Origin: Candidatus Gerdarchaeota archaeon
GTDB lineage: Archaea > Asgardarchaeota > Heimdallarchaeia > JABLTI01
DNA: 13,820 bases
Direction of reading: 5' to 3'
NCBI GenBank assembly: GCA_016840945.1
Contig: JAEORJ010000288.1
Span: forward strand, 1-13,820
A program made the position numbers and the translations under genes. Numbering within the stretch: the stretch's first letter is position 1; each line of letters begins with the position of its first letter. This document shows, piece by piece, positions 1 to 6,757 of this stretch. The notes under the pieces were generated by a model that did not search any database, was not told the DNA's origin, and was given only the letters and a program-made list of their open reading frames with translations.

Positions 1-606
1 AAAGAAGAAACTAAAATTACAAGTGTAAATGTCACTCGAAATATATTAATTCAAAAATATACTCGTATCAGGTCTTATCTTTTTAAAATATTAAATATTA
101 GCGATAAAGTACTTTCATTAGTACTAGAAATTGGTAAAATGGATGGATATGATCCTGAAAGTAAACCAGCAAAAGAGTCAGCTAATTATCATAGATATGT
201 TTTAGATGTTGAACCAGGAACATCTGAAAGAACTTTTACTTTTGAACAGAATTTTTCAGAGAGCTATTATATTAGAAATCTTTCAGAAGAATATATTCAA
301 CAATTAACTCAAGATGGAATTCTAAATCTAAAAGACCAACGAATAATTGCTCAGATTTTTGCTAATATGAAGAAATTGGCTCAAAAAGAGAAAGAAAAGA
401 ACGATTTGGAAAATGAAATTAAATTTGTTTTCACTAATCAAGAACGTTTGCGTGAGAATATAAAAACACTTCAAAAAATAAAACAAGATGTTGAACGCGA
501 TGCATATATTCAGAGACTTAAAGATTCTGAACAATTGCTTGAGAACTTAGAAAGAGAAAAGAAATCTCTTGCTGGTGATATTGAAAAACTAAAGGATAAA
601 ATATAA
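1..606 (+). CDS. DUF4139-family protein, C-terminal part (5' end outside window)
   Basis: The frame is open from the first base of the window, so this is the end of a longer gene; the ATG at 139 is internal. The visible 201 residues align by eye with the C-terminal part of the next gene. Shared features are the beta-rich stretch ending the DUF4139 core (around the SYYIRNLSEEYIQQL segment, matching YYEYLAIINLTEKQLEEF downstream) and then a charged helical tail of about 95 residues with heptad-like Leu/Ile spacing, probably a coiled coil. Shared tail words include NEI, NQ-R-R-NI and LE-L. The gene ends in TAA, 16 bases before the next ATG, so the two are very likely one transcription unit and a tandem duplication. 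The biochemical role of DUF4139 proteins is not established. The family call rests on resemblance to the downstream paralogue, which carries clearer motifs. Confidence 0.72.
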   Translation, partial: KEETKITSVNVTRNILIQKYTRIRSYLFKILNISDKVLSLVLEIGKMDGYDPESKPAKESANYHRYVLDVEPGTSERTFTFEQNFSESYYIRNLSEEYIQQLTQDGILNLKDQRIIAQIFANMKKLAQKEKEKNDLENEIKFVFTNQERLRENIKTLQKIKQDVERDAYIQRLKDSEQLLENLEREKKSLAGDIEKLKDKI

Positions 607-609
607 TCT

Positions 610-614
610 GGAGG
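610..614 (+). promoter_or_regulatory. Shine-Dalgarno site GGAGG for the second DUF4139 gene
   Basis: A perfect GGAGG lies 8 bases before the ATG at 623. It supports that start and shows that the second gene is set up to be translated, despite the amber codon further on. Confidence 0.7.
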
Positions 615-622
615 ATAATGAA

Positions 623-1093
623 ATGACATTAAATATAAAAGAAGTAACTCTTTATCAAAGCGGTGTGGGATTTTTCCATGCAAATTGCCCAGAGGATCAA
701 TTTATTCTTCCTGTTAATGAAAAAGACATTAATGATGTATTAAAATCTCTTTCAGTTAATGGACTAAAATCAGTTAGATTTAGTTCTTCAGAGGAATTAG
801 CCAGAATTCTCCAGAAGATTGGTGTGAATATAGATACAAATGAAGCATTATTATCTATATGCAGTCACTTAATTGGTTTAGAGGTTGAGGTTAAAACCAA
901 TAAAGAGTACACTGGAATCGTAATGGGTATAGATGAAATTACAGATGATACTGGAAAAGATTCAGCTGAAAATAGGATAAAAAATGAAGTTTTAGTGTTA
1001 AAAATCGATAATGAAATCAAGAATTTTCCTTTGCAAGCGATTACAGATATTAAATTAAAAGACCCAATAATACAAAAAGATGTGAATAGCTAG
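623..1093 (+). CDS. DUF4139-family protein, N-terminal segment ending at an in-frame TAG
   Basis: This 156-residue reading frame holds the N-terminal part of a DUF4139-type protein. It opens with VTLYQSGVGFF (residues 8-18), followed by the NDVLKSLSV segment (about 37-45), both recognisable from the VTLYxxGVGFFER and MNDVLKSL motifs of bacterial members. It ends at a TAG whose next codon, in the same frame, continues the expected family sequence: a helix, then a strand, then WVMPVSSWRLSYRAFY, matching the family's Y-V-pattern and W-x-x-SYR motif. The split therefore lies inside one domain architecture and not at a domain end. A GGAGG site 8 bases upstream supports the start. Alone this segment would lack the conserved core and the coiled-coil tail. 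It may be a truncated product, the first half of a read-through protein, or an artefact of a sequence error. Confidence 0.7.
   Translation: MTLNIKEVTLYQSGVGFFHANCPEDQFILPVNEKDINDVLKSLSVNGLKSVRFSSSEELARILQKIGVNIDTNEALLSICSHLIGLEVEVKTNKEYTGIVMGIDEITDDTGKDSAENRIKNEVLVLKIDNEIKNFPLQAITDIKLKDPIIQKDVNS
1091..1093 (+). other. Single in-frame amber codon inside an otherwise intact DUF4139 gene
   Basis: The frame starting at 623 and the frame ending with TGA at 2549-2551 are the same frame. Only this TAG (codon 157 of 643) separates them. The 28 codons between the TAG and the next ATG (1178) are open and encode family-like sequence, so no frameshift is needed to restore the full protein. The local context is AGC-TAG-TTA. 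Possible causes are a nonsense mutation, a base-call or assembly error, translational read-through, or pyrrolysine insertion. In this window citC and citG also end in TAG at family-appropriate lengths, so TAG works as a stop there. Confidence 0.85.
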
Positions 1094-1177
1094 TTAGATT
1101 TAATAGAAAATAAACGAAAATCTGGTGTAGTAAATCTCCATATTGAAGCGAAAACAGATACTTGGGCTACTTGGGTA

Positions 1178-2551
1178 ATGCCTGTTTCATCATGGCGATT
1201 GTCATATAGAGCATTTTACAATAAAGAAAAAAATGATTTGGATCTTTTTGGCATATCAGTAATTGATAATACTACTTCAATAGATTGGGAAAATGTTGTT
1301 TTACGAATGGTAACTGGCAAACCAATCAGTTTTAGATACGATTTATTTAATCCACTCTTCATAAAAAGGCCTGAAATTGTAAGGGATGTCAAAGGTGTTG
1401 CACCTATGATGTCTGAAGCAGCAGGAGTTTTTGATGATTTTGAAGAAGGAGAAGAAATTGGTGATATAGTTGAAACAAAAAGCTATGATTTTATGAAAGC
1501 AGATAAAGGAGGTTTAAGTTCAGGTATTGCTTCAAGAAGTGCAATGGTTATGCATCCTGCTGCTATGGCTTCTCCTCCTCCCCCACCAGCACCAAGTCCA
1601 CAAAAACAAGTAGTACCAAAAATCGAAGCTGTGAAATTAGAAATAGGTTCAGCAATTGCTTACGAAGTAAATTATCCTGTAACAATAAATCGATCACAGA
1701 GTGCTCTTATCCCTATCCTAAATGAAAAATTGAAAGGTGAATTATGTATAATCTTACGTGATGATCGCTTAACAGAACCAATGGATGCAATAATGCTATC
1801 TAAACCTCTTGAATTAGAGAAAGGTGCTGCAACTATTTATTTAGATGGAGAATATGCAGGCGATTCAATGATTATTAATGGAACAGAATTTATTGCTTTT
1901 AGATTGAATCAAGACCTTTCAATAATGAAGGAAAGAGAAGAGAAATATTCAACTGAAGAGATTGCTATCGAAGGCATGCAATTATCTATCAAAAAGACTT
2001 CAACGATTAATTATACCTTTAAGATCATTAATCGTTCTAAAGAAACTATTCCATGTTATCTAGAAATACTAAAAACGTTCAATTACGAACCAATTGATAA
2101 ACCAAATGCTGAAACGAATAATTACTTTAGATACAATATACAATTGAAACCTGGAAATTCTGTGAAAAATTACAGCTTCTCTAGAACCTATTATGAATAT
2201 CTTGCAATAATTAATCTCACTGAAAAACAATTGGAAGAATTCTTAGAAAAAGGATACATATCAAACGTGAATAAAAGGAAGATAAATAATATTTTAGCAA
2301 TCTATGCAAGTCTAAAAGAAAAACAACAGGCATTAAAAGAAATCGAGAATGAAATAAGACATCAATTTGATAATCAAAAAAGAATTCGCGACAACATTGT
2401 AGTTATCAAAGATGATGAGAATTTGAAAAAAGATTATCTTAACAAACTCAAAATTTCAGAAGATCATCTTGAAAGATTATTGCAAGAACAAAATAATACT
2501 AAAGCAGAAATCGAAGAGATACAACAAAAATTCGAAAATGCAAATGAGTGA
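1178..2551 (+). CDS. DUF4139-family protein, core and coiled-coil tail (continuation after the TAG)
   Basis: This reading frame continues the segment at 623-1093 in the same frame. The ATG at 1178 has no convincing ribosome site, and the open codons from 1094 already encode conserved family sequence, so 1178 is probably not a genuine independent start. The product has the SWRLSYRAFY motif (residues 5-14), then an acidic and Gly/Ser-rich insert with a SPPPPPAPSP proline run (about residues 132-141). The DUF4139 beta-rich core follows at about 150-360, and a charged helical tail at about 365-457, likely a coiled coil. Read through the TAG, the protein would be about 642 residues. The C-terminal half is paralogous to the gene at 1-606. 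No signal peptide or membrane helix is visible, so a cytosolic location is inferred. Function is unknown beyond the family. Confidence 0.72.
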   Translation: MPVSSWRLSYRAFYNKEKNDLDLFGISVIDNTTSIDWENVVLRMVTGKPISFRYDLFNPLFIKRPEIVRDVKGVAPMMSEAAGVFDDFEEGEEIGDIVETKSYDFMKADKGGLSSGIASRSAMVMHPAAMASPPPPPAPSPQKQVVPKIEAVKLEIGSAIAYEVNYPVTINRSQSALIPILNEKLKGELCIILRDDRLTEPMDAIMLSKPLELEKGAATIYLDGEYAGDSMIINGTEFIAFRLNQDLSIMKEREEKYSTEEIAIEGMQLSIKKTSTINYTFKIINRSKETIPCYLEILKTFNYEPIDKPNAETNNYFRYNIQLKPGNSVKNYSFSRTYYEYLAIINLTEKQLEEFLEKGYISNVNKRKINNILAIYASLKEKQQALKEIENEIRHQFDNQKRIRDNIVVIKDDENLKKDYLNKLKISEDHLERLLQEQNNTKAEIEEIQQKFENANE

Positions 2552-2555
2552 AATG

Positions 2556-2586
2556 ATCCTAATCTCAGATTAGGATTCATTTTTTC
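2556..2586 (+). terminator. Hairpin plus T-run terminator after the DUF4139 pair
   Basis: The arms ATCCTAATCT (2556-2565) and AGATTAGGAT (2567-2576) are perfectly complementary. The real loop would be 3-5 bases within this palindrome. A T-rich run follows at 2580-2585, with more T-runs to about 2610. It begins 4 bases after the TGA at 2551. Archaeal polymerase stops mainly at oligo-T, so the hairpin may serve RNA end stability as well. Confidence 0.6.
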
Positions 2587-2623
2587 TAAAAAAATTTTTT
2601 TTCTTTTAAATCCATTATATATT

Positions 2624-2629
2624 AAGGTG
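2624..2629 (+). promoter_or_regulatory. Shine-Dalgarno site AAGGTG deciding the VOC gene start
   Basis: AAGGTG lies 6 bases before the ATG at 2636. The GTG at 2627, an alternative in-frame start, sits inside this site. That favours ATG 2636 over GTG 2627. Confidence 0.5.
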
Positions 2630-2635
2630 TTATTA

Positions 2636-3010
2636 ATGGAATTCCAATCACAAATTAGTTTTTTGTACTATAAGAATTTAGAACAAGCAAGTGAATTCTA
2701 CGAAAGAATTTTTAATTTTGAGAAGGAAATTGATCAAGGTTGGGCGAAAGTCTACAAAACCTCACAAGGGGCTTATTTAGGTTTAGTTGATGAAAAGAAA
2801 GGTTTCTTTAATTGGCAGGATAAGAAAACAATAATGATAACATTTGTAACATCAACTGCTGAGCAAGTGGATGAATGGTATGAGAATCTAAAGAAACATA
2901 ACGTTAAATTTATTTCAACACCAAAAAATATTGATGAAATAGATATTCGTGCTTTTCTATTCCAAGATCCAGAAGGATATGTTATCGAAATCCAATATTT
3001 CTTTAAATGA
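2636..3010 (+). CDS. VOC-superfamily (glyoxalase/bleomycin-resistance fold) protein
   Basis: This 124-residue protein has the typical length and layout of a vicinal oxygen chelate protein. An N-terminal strand and helix unit reads SFLYYKNLEQASEFYERIF (about 8-26), the family's 'V-D-x-x-FY-x-x-x-LGF' pattern. A second module ends with FQDPEGYVIEIQ (about 110-121), the hallmark DPxGxxxE motif, whose Glu is commonly a metal ligand. The usual first-strand His or Gln ligand is not evident: the strand reads ISFLYY. Metal-dependent catalysis is therefore uncertain. Members include glyoxalase I, extradiol dioxygenases, antibiotic-binding proteins and many uncharacterised proteins, and the substrate cannot be told from the sequence. 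The gene stands between two hairpin-bearing gaps and is probably its own transcription unit. The upstream in-frame GTG at 2627 would add three residues but overlaps the ribosome site. Confidence 0.82.
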   Translation: MEFQSQISFLYYKNLEQASEFYERIFNFEKEIDQGWAKVYKTSQGAYLGLVDEKKGFFNWQDKKTIMITFVTSTAEQVDEWYENLKKHNVKFISTPKNIDEIDIRAFLFQDPEGYVIEIQYFFK

Positions 3011-3050
3011 TTGTGAATTAAATAATAACTTGATGAAAGAAATCCAATTA

Positions 3051-3070
3051 TATTTTATCATCATAAAATA
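3051..3070. terminator. AT-only hairpin between the VOC and pgk genes
   Basis: The arms TATTTTAT (3051-3058) and ATAAAATA (3063-3070) are perfectly complementary around the 4-base loop CATC. It lies 40 bases after the VOC stop and about 60 before the pgk start. It could be a weak terminator, part of the pgk promoter, or a chance palindrome in AT-rich DNA. Confidence 0.3.
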
Positions 3071-3119
3071 AATAAATACTACAAAGAAATTATTGGTTGA
3101 TGTATTAGATTAAAGCCAA

Positions 3120-3123
3120 GAGG
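3120..3123 (+). promoter_or_regulatory. Shine-Dalgarno site GAGG deciding the pgk start
   Basis: GAGG directly abuts the ATG at 3124 but lies 9 bases before the in-frame ATG at 3133. That is a workable spacing and favours 3133 as the start. Confidence 0.45.
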
Positions 3124-3132
3124 ATGATAGTT

Positions 3133-4491
3133 ATGACAGATAATCTATACCAGAAGATTATTGAAGAAAATTCTTATGAAAAAATGACCGTAAAAAAGAC
3201 CGGTTTAGTTGGTGTTAGAGTTGATATCAATAGCCCACTTAGTATAGAGGAAATTGAAGGCAAAGTCTATAAAAGGGTGATAAAAAGTCCGAGGATGGAT
3301 GTATGTGCTGAGACAATTATCCGTTTGTCAAAAATGGGTTATGTTCCAATAATTTTTGCTCATCAAGGACGATATACAGAAGAAGGACCAGATGAGAGTT
3401 GCATTTCACTAAAATCACATGCAGATATGTTGGATAGTATGTTGCCCAATATTAATGTTCAATTTCTAGACGATCCTTTAATTAATCTAAAAGAATTTGA
3501 TTTCCTTGGTCTATCACCAGGTGATGCAGTAGTTTTAGAGAACACTCGAATGGAAATGATTCCTGAAATTGGTAATATGGAAAATGAAATTGATGAAGGA
3601 AGAAAGATTTTCAATAAAGTTTTCGATTCAATTCTTGATTATTATATTCTTGATGCATTTCCAACATCACATAGAGCAAATACCACAATGGCTCCAGTTT
3701 TTGATAATACCCCAATTTTGTTTGGACCTGAATTTATCAAAGAATACAAAGAGATAAATAAAATCAAAAAGCGTTTATATTCAGCACAACCATTAATGTT
3801 TGGTTTTGGTGGAGCAAAATTTGATAAACTAGATAATATGAAGAAGATTCTCGAAAGAAAGAACGTTATTGCTTTCTTTGGTGGTATACCTGCACAATTG
3901 CTTTTACGTGCATCTGGTGTGTCATTGGGAAAAGCTAATGATGCCTTTTTGGAAGATAAAGGAATTGATGTAGCGGGAGAACTCCTAGAAGTTATGAAAG
4001 AAGGAGCTGATTGTTATCTACCAATTGATTTTACAGTAAAGATTGGTGATAAGGGACGAACAATTAGAACCTTAAGTATTAGAGATGTTGCTAAGTATAA
4101 CGATGGAGTAATTTTAGATATTGGTGAACATACAATTGATTATTTCATAAATGAGATAATATTATCATTCTTATCAACCCCTAAAGGGCAAATACTTAAC
4201 AATATTAATGGTATACGCGATTTTGAGTGGTTATTCATACAAGCAGGTCCTTTTGGGAAAATTGATGAATATGGACTTAATACTCTACCATTTATTGCTC
4301 GTTTATTAAAGAAAGACTTGAATATAACTATCCTTGGAGGAGATTCTGCAGCTTTCATGCGTACAGGTGGTTTTGGTGATGCTATCAATTTAATTTTAAG
4401 TGGTGGAGCAGCACTAACCTATTTAGCTGAAGGAAAAATAAAGTGCATTGATAAAAATCCTACCTTCAAAAAATATTTCGAAAAAAAGTAA
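3133..4491 (+). CDS. pgk: Phosphoglycerate kinase, divergent form
   Basis: This 452-residue protein is a phosphoglycerate kinase, catalysing 1,3-bisphosphoglycerate + ADP to and from 3-phosphoglycerate + ATP in glycolysis and gluconeogenesis. The family motifs appear in order. VRVDINSP (28-35) matches VRVDFNVP, Arg54 fits the substrate arginine region, and AHQGR (76-80) matches SHLGR. LENTRM (135-140) matches LENVRF, FPTSHRANTT (about 177-186) matches FGTAHRAHAS, and FGGAKFDK matches the LGGAKVSDK lysine motif. These are followed by GGIPAQLLLRASG, LPIDFTV, DIGEHT, GPFGK, GGDSAAF and SGGAALTYLAEG. The key basic residues are kept, but the motifs are well off the bacterial consensus and the chain is longer than the usual 390-415. 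This suggests an archaeal or otherwise deep branch. The start at 3133 is preferred to 3124 because of the GAGG at 3120. citC follows after 64 bases in the same direction. Confidence 0.93.
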   Translation: MTDNLYQKIIEENSYEKMTVKKTGLVGVRVDINSPLSIEEIEGKVYKRVIKSPRMDVCAETIIRLSKMGYVPIIFAHQGRYTEEGPDESCISLKSHADMLDSMLPNINVQFLDDPLINLKEFDFLGLSPGDAVVLENTRMEMIPEIGNMENEIDEGRKIFNKVFDSILDYYILDAFPTSHRANTTMAPVFDNTPILFGPEFIKEYKEINKIKKRLYSAQPLMFGFGGAKFDKLDNMKKILERKNVIAFFGGIPAQLLLRASGVSLGKANDAFLEDKGIDVAGELLEVMKEGADCYLPIDFTVKIGDKGRTIRTLSIRDVAKYNDGVILDIGEHTIDYFINEIILSFLSTPKGQILNNINGIRDFEWLFIQAGPFGKIDEYGLNTLPFIARLLKKDLNITILGGDSAAFMRTGGFGDAINLILSGGAALTYLAEGKIKCIDKNPTFKKYFEKK

Positions 4492-4544
4492 TTAATTAAA
4501 AAATCAATAACTACACTTATACAAGCAATAGCAAAGTAGCATCA

Positions 4545-4548
4545 GAGG
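4545..4548 (+). promoter_or_regulatory. Shine-Dalgarno site GAGG for citC
   Basis: GAGG lies 7 bases before the ATG at 4556, a normal spacing that supports this start. Confidence 0.5.
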
Positions 4549-4555
4549 ACTTTCA

Positions 4556-5629
4556 ATGACTTTACCAGGATATTTAGATGAATTTTATGATAAACCAAAT
4601 GCTAAACAGAGAAAAATTTTTACAGATTTCCTTAATAACCATGGTTTAGAATACGAAGATAGTGTAGAGATGACCCTAAAGGTTACCGACGAAGCAACCA
4701 ATACTTTGGTTGGCACTGGAAGCATTGAAGGCAATGTTATAAAATGTCTTTCCGTTGATCCAAAAAGACGTGGAGAAGGATTATCAGCTCATATATTATC
4801 ATTATTAGTAAAAGAACAATTTAATCGTGGTAGAAATCACATTTTTGTTTTTACAAACCCAAAAAACATTGAAGAAACAGCAGGAAATGTTTTTGCAGGT
4901 TTTAGAGTTGTCGCTAAAACTAATGATATAGTATTATTAGAAATGGGATCATATAGTGTAAAGGATTATCTAAGTGATTTGCAATTTAAAACAAGGGGAA
5001 TAAAAGACAAAGGTATTGGTCCAATTGGTGCTATTATTGTCAATTGTAATCCTTTTACATTAGGTCATCAATATTTAATTGAAACAGCTGCCAAAGAATG
5101 TGGTGTTTTACTAATCTTTGTTGTAACTGAGGATAGATCTGTATTTCCAACAAAGGTTCGTATGAAGTTAGTTAAAGAAGGAACAAAACACATTGAGAAT
5201 GTGATTGTTCTAGAAGGTGGAGAATATATTATCTCTCCTGCAACTTTTCCTAGATATTTCATGAAAGAATACAGCAATATAGCTCTTTCTCAAGCAAGGC
5301 TAGATGTAACCATTTTTGGTGAGCTGATTGCTCCTGCTTTAGGAATAACAAGAAGATATGTTGGAGAAGAACCATTTGATCTTGTAACTAATTCATATAA
5401 TCAAGCTATGAAAGAAATTCTCATTCCCAAAGGAATTGAATTAAAAATAATTCCTAGAAAAGAGATTAATGGAAAAGCTATAAGCGCTTCAATAGTGAGG
5501 AAGTTGATAAAAGAAGACCGATTAGAAGAGACTATTTCTTTAGTTCCTCCAACAACTTACAATTTTCTTTTATCATCTGAAGCTAAACCTATCATTAATA
5601 AGATAAAGAAATCAAGTTCAAGACATTAG
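4556..5629 (+). CDS. citC: [Citrate [pro-3S]-lyase] ligase (acetate:citrate lyase ligase)
   Basis: CitC uses ATP and acetate to acetylate the thiol of the prosthetic group on the acyl carrier subunit of citrate lyase, turning the lyase on. The 357-residue length is typical. The N-terminal third is GNAT-like, with a VDPKRRGEGLSAHI segment (about 67-80) resembling the acetyl-CoA-binding loop. Next comes a nucleotidyltransferase domain. NCNPFTLGHQYL (about 163-174) carries the T-x-G-H active-site motif of the HxGH superfamily. The EDRSVFP...R segment, the YIISPATFPRYF segment and GEEPFDLVTNSYNQAMKE are all CitC hallmarks. ISASIVR (about 308-314) matches the ISxSxVR motif. The gene ends in TAG and converges on citG, the other maturation gene, with 10 bases between stops. 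No citD, citE or citF lies in the window, so the target enzyme must be encoded elsewhere. Confidence 0.93.
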   Translation: MTLPGYLDEFYDKPNAKQRKIFTDFLNNHGLEYEDSVEMTLKVTDEATNTLVGTGSIEGNVIKCLSVDPKRRGEGLSAHILSLLVKEQFNRGRNHIFVFTNPKNIEETAGNVFAGFRVVAKTNDIVLLEMGSYSVKDYLSDLQFKTRGIKDKGIGPIGAIIVNCNPFTLGHQYLIETAAKECGVLLIFVVTEDRSVFPTKVRMKLVKEGTKHIENVIVLEGGEYIISPATFPRYFMKEYSNIALSQARLDVTIFGELIAPALGITRRYVGEEPFDLVTNSYNQAMKEILIPKGIELKIIPRKEINGKAISASIVRKLIKEDRLEETISLVPPTTYNFLLSSEAKPIINKIKKSSSRH

Positions 5630-5644
5630 GAAAATATTCCTAAT
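5625..5644. terminator. Inverted repeat spanning the citC/citG stop codons
   Basis: The arms ATTAGGAA (5625-5632) and TTCCTAAT (5637-5644) are perfectly complementary around the loop AATA. The citC TAG (5627-5629) is in the left arm and the citG TAG (5640-5642, read on the minus strand) in the right arm. The repeat could act as a compact bidirectional 3'-end signal. It has no T-run on either side. Confidence 0.45.
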
Positions 5645-6581
5645 ACATTCGTTTTTCTGGTTCTGTTAGAAAATATAACATTAGTGCTACTGCTAAAAGA
5701 TCAGCACAACCACCAGGGCTAATATTTTGGTCGATAAATTCTTTATCTAGTTCATATACTCTTTGTAACCATTCATCACTATAAACATCATCACTTAATA
5801 CCAGCTTATTTGCTGCGTTCCTAACATAAGTTAAAATTTCGGAACCATGTCGTGCAAGGATATTTGTATCATCTACTCGAGTCATTAAAAATAATAAGGC
5901 CATAATACAAGCGCGTTCAAATGAAACTTCAGTAGAAAGTGCTTTCTTAATAACTTGATATGCTGCTTCTGCATTTGGAAATCCTTTTTCTGCTTCTCCT
6001 CTTATACCGGTAATACCAATATCTAAGAAAATCCATTCACCTGCAGTAATTTTTTCTAAGTTTTTATCCATAAGAATTAATTCTCTTTGGACGATATCTT
6101 TCGTTATCTCTTGAACCACTTGAAGTATTCTTATAACTTTTAGATCACCAGTTTCTCGAGCAATCAGATACCCTGCTGCTGAAGCTATTAGTAAACCACT
6201 AAAAATCAAGCCTTTTTGGGTATTAACATTATTAGTTGCAATAAACATCTCTTCTTCAGCTGATAATCCTATAGAACGAATTTTTGGTAATAATTCTATT
6301 AACTCCCCACGATGCTCAATGCCAACTTGTGCTCCTATAGCCATAAAATGAGAAATTACCGAGGTGCTAAGCATATAGGTTTGAATAGTCATATCTCTAT
6401 GGGCACCAGAATTATTTCTATCAACTAAACCAGGTTTTGGGGTTGTTATAACTTCTAATAAAAGTGCCTTGGTAATATTTGAGCCAATTTTATAAGCATT
6501 AGGTTGAACAATCATTCCTTTCATATATTTATTTCGTATAGTATTATCATAGCTAATTCGATCTGACAAATTTATCGCCAC
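5640..6581 (-). CDS. citG: Triphosphoribosyl-dephospho-CoA synthase
   Basis: CitG condenses ATP with 3'-dephospho-CoA to give 2'-(5''-triphosphoribosyl)-3'-dephospho-CoA, precursor of the prosthetic group of citrate lyase. MdcB makes the same compound for malonate decarboxylase. The motifs are clear: TTPKPGLVDRNNSGAH (46-61), NTQKGLIFSG (120-129), GIRGEAEKGFP (192-202), VDDTNILARHG (236-246) and ISPGGCADLLA (287-297). The 313-residue length is near normal, but about 25 residues precede the usual start of homology. The chosen start is a GTG at 6579-6581 without a visible ribosome site. ATG codons at residues 20 and 23 are alternatives, though the AAGGA near them is too close to be a good site. 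Pairing with CitC favours a citrate lyase role over malonate decarboxylase. The gene ends in TAG. Confidence 0.92.
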   Translation of the reverse strand: MAINLSDRISYDNTIRNKYMKGMIVQPNAYKIGSNITKALLLEVITTPKPGLVDRNNSGAHRDMTIQTYMLSTSVISHFMAIGAQVGIEHRGELIELLPKIRSIGLSAEEEMFIATNNVNTQKGLIFSGLLIASAAGYLIARETGDLKVIRILQVVQEITKDIVQRELILMDKNLEKITAGEWIFLDIGITGIRGEAEKGFPNAEAAYQVIKKALSTEVSFERACIMALLFLMTRVDDTNILARHGSEILTYVRNAANKLVLSDDVYSDEWLQRVYELDKEFIDQNISPGGCADLLAVALMLYFLTEPEKRMY

Positions 6582-6757
6582 TAAAGTTTTTCTACGTATA
6601 CCTAGTTGATTTTCCGTACCTATTAAAATATTGTTGATACCTACATGAAATAAGAAAGATCTAAAGAACCTAAGAAATATTCCATTTATAAGAAAAAGTA
6701 TATTGCTAAGGTACCTACCATTAAATTAGTCAGACAGATTATTTGAGGGAATAATTT
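6582..6757. promoter_or_regulatory. Divergent promoter region between citG and the LVIVD gene
   Basis: This 176-base gap holds no gene and must contain promoters for both flanking genes. A candidate TATA box for the LVIVD gene is TTTATAAG at 6685-6692. A candidate for citG is TTTTAATA, read on the minus strand at about 6622-6629. Both are weak, because such words are common in AT-rich DNA. Confidence 0.35.
6745..6749 (+). promoter_or_regulatory. Shine-Dalgarno site GAGGG for the LVIVD gene
   Basis: GAGGG lies 8 bases before the ATG at 6758, a normal spacing that fixes this start. Confidence 0.6.

Noticed and set aside
139..606. ATG at 139 as the start of the first gene
   Set aside because: The frame is open back to base 1, and the upstream residues also match the downstream paralogue, so the gene starts outside the window.
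5627..5642. Genome-wide reading of TAG as pyrrolysine
   Set aside because: citC and citG both end in TAG at lengths typical of their families. Reading through would add about 31 and 14 unrelated residues overlapping the opposite gene. A site-specific event at 1091 remains possible.
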